Assembly (NCBI GenBank): GCA_038373885.1
Contig: JAWZYV010014407.1
Coordinates: 1 to 64,000, forward strand
From: Cheiracanthium punctorium
Taxonomy: Eukaryota > Arthropoda > Arachnida > Araneae > Cheiracanthiidae
Reading direction: 5' to 3'
Length of the DNA: 64,000 nt
In this document: one piece after another, positions 56,540 to 64,000 of the stretch
Layout: every line of letters begins with the position of its first letter
Numbering within the stretch: position 1 is the first letter of the stretch
The notes under the pieces: generated by a model
What the model saw: the letters and a program-made list of their open reading frames with translations, nothing else
Told to the model about the DNA's origin: nothing
The model's database searches: none
Made by a program: the position numbers and the translations under genes

Positions 56540-57015
56540 CCGAGAACTCAGCGGAGAAGAAACCCGATGAATGGGTGAAGGGTGTTTAAATAGTACGGCT
56601 TTCGGCGCAGAGAGAGGGAAAATTTCTTTAGTTGTTTTATTGATTCAAGATTCGAATCACTGATTCGAATCATCGAAGTAGTGAGTGAGTTGAGATTCGA
56701 ATCAGTAAGATGAGTCGAACCGCCCATCTCTGGTTCCCAGATTTAGTTGAACTCTACATCGCCAAGTCCTTCTGTCGCCAAGTTTACCCAGCATGCACTG
56801 CGGTCCGCTGTATGACCCCTGCCGAGAACTCAGCGGAGAAGAAACCCGATGAATGGGTGAAGGGTGTTTAAATAGTACGGCTTTCGGCGCAGAGAGAGGG
56901 AAAATTTCTTTAGTTGTTTTATTGATTCAAGATTCGAATCACTGATTCGAATCATCGAAGTAGTGAGTGAGTTGAGATTCGAATCAGTAAGATGAGTCGA
57001 ACCGCCCATCTCTGG
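56540..57015 (+). repeat. Perfect 194-bp direct duplication of the element end
   Basis: 56540-56733 and 56822-57015 appear identical base for base, separated by 88 bp. Both end with GTCGAACCGCCCATCTCTGG, the terminus of the 4.2-kb hAT-like element. Confidence 0.93.
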
Positions 57016-57029
57016 ATTGTAGTGTTGTG

Positions 57030-57390
57030 CTATTCACTCAAGAGGCGGTTCAAATGACCTATTCAATTGGGCAAAAGAGGGAGTATCTCGTTTCCCCGAT
57101 TTGAAGTGGTTCAAAAATTCTGAGCTCCTCAAAGTTTCGTCGCGCTACAGCTTTTTGAGGAGGATCAAATCAAAGTCTTGTCGCGGTTCAGCTTTTTGAG
57201 GAGGTTCAAAGTCTTGTCTTACTCCTCAAATTTTGTGGAGGTTCAACTTTTTGAGGTACCTCAAATTTTGTCCTGTGAAGGAGAAGAAGTGATGAACAAC
57301 AGAAAGTGGACAAGCGGGTTTGAAGTAGCTCGCTCGTAATTTCGTCCAGGTTCAGTTTTGATTTGGCCGGTAAAAGGAGAGAGGAGAAAA
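57030..57390. other. Repetitive intergenic sequence
   Basis: A TTTTTGAGG-AG-TCAAA motif repeats several times between about 57100 and 57270 (for example 57161, 57204, 57249), giving a short degenerate repeat. No gene seen. Confidence 0.5.
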
Positions 57391-57984
57391 GGTGGATTCA
57401 TATCTGCCGCGCCGCATCGCAACCATGCCGTACTGTTTCACCGTTTTGGACCGTTGGCTGTCCTGGCGGCGAGCTTGCCTTGCCGCAAGTAAATACACCA
57501 ATGCTCTTCTGTAATTGGCTGTAGCTTTGCGGTCGCTGCAGAATATCTGTTCTCGCCAGATAATGCGCAAACCCTCGGCGCTCGCCGCGCGGGCGCCGTG
57601 TTGCTCCGCCACGTGACGTCATTGCGGCGTCTTAGCGGTGCGGTACGGGCAGTATGAATCCGGCTAAAGGCGAGGCATGGTGACGCGTTAAGCCGGATTC
57701 ATACTGTACGTACCGCACCGCTAAGACGCCGCAATGACGTCACGTGGCGGAGCAACACGGTGAGCGCCGACGGTTTGCGCGTTATCTGGCGAGAACAGAT
57801 ATTCCGCAGCGACCGCAAAGCTACAGCCAATTACAGAAGAGCTTTTACAGCTACAGCCAATTACAGAAGAGCATTGGTGTATTTACTTGGGGCACCGCAA
57901 GCTCGCCGCGAGGACAGCCAACGGTCTAAAACGGCGAAACAGTACGGCATGGTTGCGGTGTGGCGCGGCAGATATAAATCCACC
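57391..57984. repeat. GC-rich inverted repeat, about 280-bp arms
   Basis: 57391-57667 and 57688-57984 are inverted copies at high identity with a 20-bp spacer. Each arm has GATTCATA-CTG-type ends (GGTGGATTCATATCTGCCGC outside, AGCCGGATTCATACTG inside), so each may be one MITE inserted head to head. The right arm has an extra 29-bp internal duplication (CTACAGCCAATTACAGAAGA at 57823 and 57852). GC content is far above the surroundings. Confidence 0.85.
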
Positions 57985-58247
57985 TTTAGGTTTTGGAAGA
58001 AAGAATGAAGACTGATTTACGATTAGGGGAGAGAGTTTGCTTTGATGCTTTTTTTTTTAATTTTTACTTTGTCCGCTATGCACGGCCTTTTGGCTAAGAT
58101 CAAAGTCTGCTTTCAGTGGCGCACTCACGATTTTAGTTTAGGGAGGGCTGGGGCAACAAATACTGATGAACTCGGTTATAGTGACCTCAATTATAGTAAT
58201 AACTCTCTTATAACGTCAAAATATTTTGTACCACTTGCTCATAGAAC

Positions 58248-58878
58248 CAGTGCCATTTTACCGGCAGGGCAAACGGGGCAACTGCCGGGGCCCACAGATT
58301 TTAGGGCCCAAAAATCTTACTTCTTACACTTTTATAATTTTACAATAAAGTTACAAAGGATAAAAAAAATTCAAAAGTTAAATGATTTTTTAATTATAAA
58401 GTATGAACAATGAAAGAATAATTCAAATTTACATCTGTGTATAAAATAAACTTATTTTTAATTCTTTGAAATGCTCTATAGTCGATATAGCATACCAATA
58501 TGTAAGAAAATAACTAAAAACAGTTTCAAAGAGTATTTTTGATGTTAAAAAATAGCACAATTTTCGATTTATTTTTTATTTCATCAAATATTTACAAAAA
58601 TGACTGTTTACAAAAAGTGACGTTGTATTCCGTACATGTTAACAACTGTGATATAGCATTTCGATGTAACGTTTAACTATCTGTTTCTTTGACATCATGG
58701 AACTATATTCGTTTATTTCAGATTACTTAAAACAAAATTTGGGTTTGGAAAGGGTATGATATTTAAAACTTTCAGCATAAATATAAACGTTCAGTATATA
58801 TTTATACTGAACGGTTTTTTTTTGGGGGGGGGGAGGGGGGTATTGCAAGGGGCCCACAGTTGTCTTGATCGGGCTCTG
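58248..58878. mobile_element. hAT-like element family C, copy 1, 8-bp target duplication
   Basis: Starts CAGTGCCATTTTACCGGCAG, ends GATCGGGCTCTG. CATAGAAC at 58240-58247 and CATAGAAT at 58879-58886, 7 of 8 alike. Interior shared with copy 2 at 61019. 631 bp. Confidence 0.78.
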
Positions 58879-58972
58879 CATAGAATACAAGCCTACTATC
58901 AACGTAACTCGTTACTCATTATCAAAGGCAGTTCTAGAGTTGCAGTATGGGAGGGTTAATGATATTTTATAA

Positions 58973-60170
58973 TCTATATAAATAAAACAATGTGTAAACT
59001 GTCCGTTAGTTTGTCTGTCTGTCTGTCTGCGTGTCGCGTAGCTCCGAAACGGGTGATCGTAGACCTACCAAATATTGTACGGAAATTCTCCAAGACGGGT
59101 CTCGACACACCTCGAAGCGATTTTTTCGAAATTCGAATTAGAAAATGCTTTATTTTATGTTTTGTCCGATTTTTAGCGATTTTTCTTGCGTAATACATAA
59201 TAACGCCGCTAATTGCACTCGCAAGAAAACGATAGTTACATCATCGTATAGAGGTGAAAATTTTCTTTTAAAAACTGTTTGTTCGGACTGTGTAACATAA
59301 TTTGCAGATTTTTGGGAATTTTTCAAATAAAATTAAATTTGACGCTGACTTTCGTAAAATATTTTTAAAACTGTGCATCTTGAATTCTATCTGTCATAAC
59401 TTTTTTTATATTTCGGCAAAAGACGGAGCACACAATTAACCCACTTTTAAAAGAAGAACGGAGGGAAAATATAAATTAGGAGAATTTTTACGAATTTTTA
59501 AATAAAGAAGGATTTTCATTTCAGTAACACCTGTTTATAAATTTCGGTTTGATATCTTGTAGTTTGGTTGTCATGGATACAGTAACAATGATTAAAATTG
59601 CCAGTTGAAAAAAATAAATAAAAACGGGTCCCGCGAGCAGACGATTTCTTTGCTTGGCTTGATTTCCTTTTATAAATACTGGATTTATTTGTGAGAAGAA
59701 AAATTAAACTGCATAATCTAGAAAAACAATTTAAAGCCTTTATAAATAGCGCAGTCTTAAATCTTATCTCTTTTCTTTTTGTATAGGGTTGCAAGAGAGG
59801 GTGACGTATTTTTAAAATTAAAAAAATGTCCATTTCATGTAGTGTCTGAGGTATTTAATGCTAAAACGTGAACCTGAAAGACAGCATGTCTGAGGAAATA
59901 AGGCATTTTGAAAGTGAGAAGTTCACTGCAAACGGTCCATTTTCACTTTTTTGATACCGAATGACGCTGACATAGTTTTTTTTTTTGTGTGTGTGTGTGT
60001 GTGTCATTATATTGCAATGATCTCAGGTTATTACATATCTGACGCAAATTTTAAGTCAAGAGTGAAATAATTTTGCTTTTTCCAGATTCCACATCACTGG
60101 AATTAATTCGAATTACACATGTGAGGAAATTTTTCGTTTCCTAGCGTGCGAAGAAAGGGCACGCAGCTAG
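58973..60170 (+). mobile_element. Helitron, non-autonomous
   Basis: Begins TCTATATAAATAAAAC after A and ends CTAG before T, the A/T insertion rule of Helitrons. A hairpin GCGTGC (60144-60149) / GCACGC (60159-60164) precedes the terminal CTAG by 2 bases. Near the start a (TCTG)n stretch is followed by GTAGCTCCGAAACGGGTGAT, common in arthropod Helitrons. No Rep/helicase coding. 1198 bp. Confidence 0.75.
59984..60004. repeat. (GT)n microsatellite
   Basis: About ten GT units preceded by a T-run, inside the Helitron. Confidence 0.85.
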
Positions 60171-60270
60171 TTTTAAATAAACTCAGTGCCTCAGAGAAGG
60201 ACTGACTACCGGGAGGCGCACATAGGAAAGGGGACCCTTCCGGCTGCACAATACACTTCATACATATGAA

Positions 60271-60310
60271 CTAGCTGAAGCACCCGTTCTTCGCAAGGAA
60301 TGGATATTGT
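60271..60310 (-). mobile_element. Helitron 3' terminus fragment, opposite orientation
   Basis: On the minus strand this reads TTGCGAAGAACGGGTGCTTC then AGCTAG followed by T, a decayed version of the GCGAAGCACGGG-type Helitron terminal hairpin. The body of the element is not delimited. Confidence 0.4.
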
Positions 60311-61018
60311 CAAAACCAACAAATACAAATGAAAATAAATAAACAGATATCAAACAAATTTTGGTTATATATTTAATCGCCTACAAAAACTGTTTTAGAA
60401 CATTCTTCAGGCATAGTCTAACTATACTTGATTTTTTTTAATACTGTTTGGAATGTGCATCCTATTTCCCACGCATTTGTCTTCTTGTTCTCCAAAATTG
60501 AAATCCATGTTAAAGTCGCCTAATCCCCGCCAGGAATATTCTAACTATACTTCACCTTTATTTACTCGAATATTGACACAAATATTATAATTAAATAAAC
60601 AATAAACTGTTAGACAATTTCTCGACAAAGATGGTTGTGTTTTGTTGTGTTGTGGGATAACCGTCAATTAGCAACACTTGGGCTCTAGGCCAAGGAACAG
60701 GATGCCCTCCGTGGGGGTCTTTCCTGTACCTAACCTGTATTTACGCTAAGTTTCGGAGGAAACCACGGAAAATACCGAATGGTTAGATCGGTGGACGCGC
60801 CCTGGTTTTGAACCAGGCACCTTCCGTCTCCCACCCACACAGCACATAAGCTTAAATCAAGTTTGACAGTTCGCTTGGCAATGCAAAGTTGGCTTAAGCT
60901 GGATTTTAGCTTGCAAAGTGCGCAGTGATGGCGCCATCTTTGAAAGAGAATGGACATTAATTGTCTAGCGTCCTCAAATTTGCTGAAAGTTCGTAAAAGA
61001 TGTGTTTTATTTTATTAC

Positions 61019-61485
61019 CAGTGCCATATTACCGGCAGGGCAAACGGGGCAACTGCCCAGGGCCTACAGATTTTAGGGCCCAAAAATCTTACATCGTACA
61101 CTTTTGTAATTTTAAAATAAAATTACAAAGGATAAAAAAAAATTCAGAAGTTAAATAATTTTTTTAATTATAAAGTATGAACAATGAAAATAATTCAAAT
61201 TTACATTTGTATAAATTAATTTAAACTTATTTTTAATTCTTCGAAATGCTCCATATCGATACAGCATACCAATATGTAGGAAAATAACCACATTTGTAAA
61301 GAGAATTTTTAGCGTTAAAAAATAGCAAAATTTTTCAATTATTTGTTATTTTAAGAAATATTTACAAAAATGACTAAAGTGTTTGTATTCCATACATGTT
61401 AGCAACTGTGATATAGCATTTCGAAGTAACGTTTAACTATCTGTTTCTTTCATTTCAGATTACTTAACACAAAATTTGTGTTAAG
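61019..61485 (+). mobile_element. hAT-like element family C, copy 2, truncated
   Basis: Begins CAGTGCCATATTACCGGCAG and follows copy 1 (58248) to about ACTTAACACAAAATTTGTG at 61463-61481, about 90% alike with small gaps. The right end of copy 1 is missing, so this copy is truncated. Confidence 0.75.
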
Positions 61486-61489
61486 TAAA

Positions 61490-62500
61490 CCCATTCTATA
61501 TTTCCAAATATGGAAATAGGGAGTAATAGGGGGAAGGAGATAAACGTTGTATGGCAGCAGCCAGGGATTTCCGTCAACAATTTTCGGCAGAAAAAGATGG
61601 CGCTGCACTACAAATCTTCCCTGTCTGTCGTCTGCTTCCTCCTACAACTTCCCCAACCAGTTTCAGTTTTCCCGCCTTTCCACCTCTTATTCCTTTGTCG
61701 CTGTTCGTGTTGGTGATGTGTAGAGATGTGGGGAGGAAAATTTTCCAGAAAATTTTCGACTATGTTTTTCCGGAAAATTTTCAATGTCAAAAAGACAATT
61801 TTTCATGGAACATATTTGAGATTTCTATATTTTCTTTTATTAGTAAATTTCTGTACTATTTAAACAAAAAATATAAGTCATAATTCTAGCATTGTAATCT
61901 ACATGAATAAAATTTAAGTTTGATTCTGTTTTATACTTTCAATTTCTGCTTCTACTTCTGAGAATGACCTATCAAAGGAATGCACAGACACAATATTCTC
62001 TGTTAGTAGTAGTAATTCTGATTTAGACTACCCCGTGTTCTGCAGCTCAGAGAGTGACCCAGAAAGTTTGTAGAAAAAATTGGGATTAAAATATTCAAAA
62101 TAATATTTTATTTCATTTTTTTTCTGAAAATTCGTATTGCCTAAATTTTTTCTTTACTAATAAAAAAAAAGAAAAGAAAGGAAAAGGAAAGAAATCAAAG
62201 CTAACATATTTTTATAGTAATTTGTTTTTTCCATATGAATCACCACAACAAATAAAAACAAACTTTAATCTCAATTTTCTACCTGAGTTACATAAGGCAA
62301 ACAGATTGGATACTTGAAAAAGAACTAAAAATATTAAGTAAATTAGTATAAATTCAATCCTCCCAAACTTTAAAATGAATATTATTGCATCATACCCAAA
62401 CTAATTCAGTGGAAGTCATAAGATAAAAGCATCTGCATTAAAGCACACGTCTCTCTCATAAATAACTTATTTAATAAATAATATGTTTCATACTTAAACG
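61490..62500. other. Intergenic sequence, nothing recognised
   Basis: No convincing gene. Fragments AGAAAATTTTC (61748) and its relatives make a short inverted motif. Short frames at 61510-61880 look like chance. Confidence 0.4.
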
Positions 62501-62507
62501 AAATTCT

Positions 62508-63499
62508 CAGGGATGTGCCAGCTGCTCCAAATTGTGCCAAATCAATCCTGATGTGCCAATCTGCTACAAAAAGATCATTTTTGGACATTTCTGCTCCAAA
62601 TTCAGAAAAACTGTTCCATTTTTAATTTTTCCATATACGTTTGTAAATTTACCGAATTTTTACAAAAATCATCACACATCCTAAGCATTCTTATTTAAAT
62701 CTTTCTCTATTAATCTTAAAAATGAATATTTTTTCTTTGGCATCCCTTTGTTTAAACCTCCAATGCCTTAAGAGTAAAAATTGACCTCTATTTTGAATTT
62801 AACTTTATATAAATTGGAAATTTTTTGTTACTAAATGTTTTATAAGCTGCTGATGGTAGTTAACCCATTTGTGCCCAGATATTTTTGCGCCAGCAATAAG
62901 ATAAATTTCTGATGTCAACTTCTTGAGCAAAGGGATGACTTTTTTAAAAATCATTATGTATAAAAATTGAAATGTCAACATCCTACTGGGTCATGTTAAA
63001 ATATTTTGTGGAGTTGACGTTGAGGTTCCATATCGTGAATAAAGGCTAGGAAAAATAAATAACATTTTCGACTGACAGCAAAAATGCCATCCCAAGAAAG
63101 GGACGCTAGGCATAAATGGGTTAATATAGTTTAGTAAATATTGTATTTTTGATTTTAAATAGATATTTTGTGTAGGAATGTATAAAATAACTGAATTTTT
63201 TTATTTATTTCATAAGCTTCTGACTCACCTTCCCCCTCCCCCCCCCCAAAAAAAAGAAAAACTGGTTTTTGTTATAAGCTAAGAGTTTTTAAAAACCTCT
63301 TTACTTTTCATGTAAAAATTGGCATTCTATAATGCCAATTTTAGAATGCCAATTTTTCCAAAAATAAATTTTGTATTTCAAAATTGACATTCTAGTGCTC
63401 CACTAATCTGTTTATCTTTGTTCCAAAAATGTTTTTTTTTTTTTTTTTTTCTTGCTCCACAAGTTGCTCCAAAATTTAATTTCAGCTGGCACATCCCTG
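62508..63499. mobile_element. hAT-like element with CAGGGATGTGCCAGCTG ends
   Basis: CAGGGATGTGCCAGCTG at the left and its exact inverse CAGCTGGCACATCCCTG at 63483-63499. AATTCT flanks both ends (62502-62507, 63500-63505), a 6-bp match. Both ends then repeat GCTCCAAATT-type text. Holds a piggyBac-type MITE. 992 bp, no transposase. Confidence 0.75.
62864..63120. mobile_element. piggyBac-type MITE
   Basis: CCCATTTGTGCCCAG and CTAGGCATAAATGGG ends bordered by TTAA at 62860-62863 and 63121-63124. 257 bp, no coding. Terminal CCC resembles the element at 22774, but the next bases differ. Confidence 0.8.
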
Positions 63500-63532
63500 A
63501 ATTCTGCATGTAATATCAATATAGCCTTAAAT

Positions 63533-63689
63533 CAGGGGCGTAGCCTAGGGGGTCATAAACTCCCCATGAGGAATTTTTTGCCATACAAAATGTATATTCT
63601 TCACTCCCTTATCACACACATGTATGCATATATGTGAGTTGCAGTAGTCGTAACCCCCCCCCCATGAAAAATTTCTGGCTACGCCCCTG
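63533..63689. mobile_element. hAT-like MITE, CAGGGGCGTAGCC family, copy 3, exact 8-bp target duplication
   Basis: CAGGGGCGTAGCC and GGCTACGCCCCTG ends, CCTTAAAT at 63525-63532 and 63690-63697. Interior TTTTTTGCCATACAAAATGT is shared with copies 1 and 2. 157 bp. Confidence 0.9.
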
Positions 63690-63697
63690 CCTTAAAT

Positions 63698-64000
63698 TAT
63701 TATAGTTTGAACATAAAAAATAATAATAACTAAACATTACCATATCTTGGCTTCTAAAATATCAATATGTTTGAAAAATAAAACTTATTACAAAAGAATT
63801 GTTCACCATCAAAGGAATAGTAAACAATTAAACGAAACCTTTATTCTATACATTTATTATTTCTTTCAAGTGCTACGTTAAAAGAACTTACCTTATACTC
63901 CCCAATGCAAAATTTCTTCCAGATCAACTATAATTAACAACAAATCCAGGGCCCAATTAAAAAAATTCTTGACTATAGGCACAACTTGGACTGTGCCCCC
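63698..64000. other. Intergenic sequence, nothing recognised
   Basis: AT-rich end of the window without recognisable features. Confidence 0.4.

Larger units (their letters stand above)
52784..57014. mobile_element. hAT-like element, 4.2 kb, exact 8-bp target duplication, no transposase recognised
   Basis: Ends TAGAGATGGCC and CCCATCTCTG are inverted, each followed inwards by repeated GATTCGAATC palindromes. Exact GATTGTAG at 52776-52783 and 57015-57022. The interior holds duplicated blocks, a nested element (53270-54569), a MITE (55404-55574), a 300-bp satellite and a perfect 194-bp duplication of the right end. It lies 210 bp upstream of the MTRF1L start codon. Confidence 0.75.

Noticed and set aside
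57352..58008. Several Arg/Ala-rich open frames in the GC-rich inverted repeat
   Set aside because: They occur in several frames and on both strands of an inverted repeat; the peptides mirror each other because the arms do. GC-rich DNA has few stops, so chance explains them.
60780..60860. tRNA-like box B text (TGGTTTTGAACCAGGCAC)
   Set aside because: Only a box B-like palindrome is visible. No box A or cloverleaf could be drawn at normal spacing.
61510..61883. Possible small gene with a proline-rich frame
   Set aside because: Two overlapping plus-strand frames and one minus-strand frame compete, none with a recognised motif or splice context. Insufficient evidence.

Overview
This is a eukaryotic, almost certainly animal, genomic window: AT-rich, intron-rich and dominated by transposable elements. 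The element repertoire (Penelope-like elements with GIY-YIG endonuclease, Tc1/mariner, Tigger/pogo, many short hAT-like families, piggyBac, Helitron, Ty3/gypsy LTRs) suggests an arthropod. An arachnid such as a spider is my best guess, but that is inference and not shown by the genes.

Two housekeeping genes occupy nearly the whole window and converge tail to tail. On the plus strand, positions 15-23850 hold the last nine visible exons of the 26S proteasome base subunit Rpn1/PSMD2. All exon phases agree, giving 474 residues that end at a normal C-terminus; the N-terminal half lies upstream of the window. On the minus strand, positions 52573 down to 23940 hold a complete seven-exon gene of 387 codons for a mitochondrial class I release factor of the MTRF1L/MTRF1 type, with an intact GGQ motif. 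The two stop codons are 89 bp apart, and each gene's AATAAA signal lies where its 3' end should overlap the other transcript.

Introns are filled with nested transposons. Intron 1 of the PSMD2 part carries a Tigger-like shell (732-5197) holding a Penelope-like element (1056-3962) and a hAT-like element (4171-4988). Intron 2 carries a decayed Tigger element split by a solo LTR. Later introns carry a long-TIR element, several tandem repeats, a 2-kb hAT-like element and a piggyBac-like MITE. MTRF1L intron 6 carries two Tc1 elements with intact DD34E transposase frames, one at the centre of a three-level nest (mariner > hAT-like > Tc1). It also holds a 362-bp palindrome and a Penelope-like hairpin with a 20-bp target duplication. 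MTRF1L intron 5 holds a Tigger element split by a hAT-like element; introns 3 and 4 hold a second probable solo LTR, a decayed Tc1, hAT-like nests and a truncated Ty3/gypsy gag-protease piece.

Upstream of MTRF1L (52784-64000) I see no host gene. This stretch is built from a 4.2-kb hAT-like element full of tandem and inverted repeats, a 300-bp satellite, a large GC-rich inverted repeat, a Helitron with recognisable ends, and more short MITEs. I found no CRISPR, operon or prokaryotic-type system. The unusual content is structural: perfect palindromes, hairpin Penelope copies, layered insertions with exact target duplications, and repeat families that occur several times within the window.
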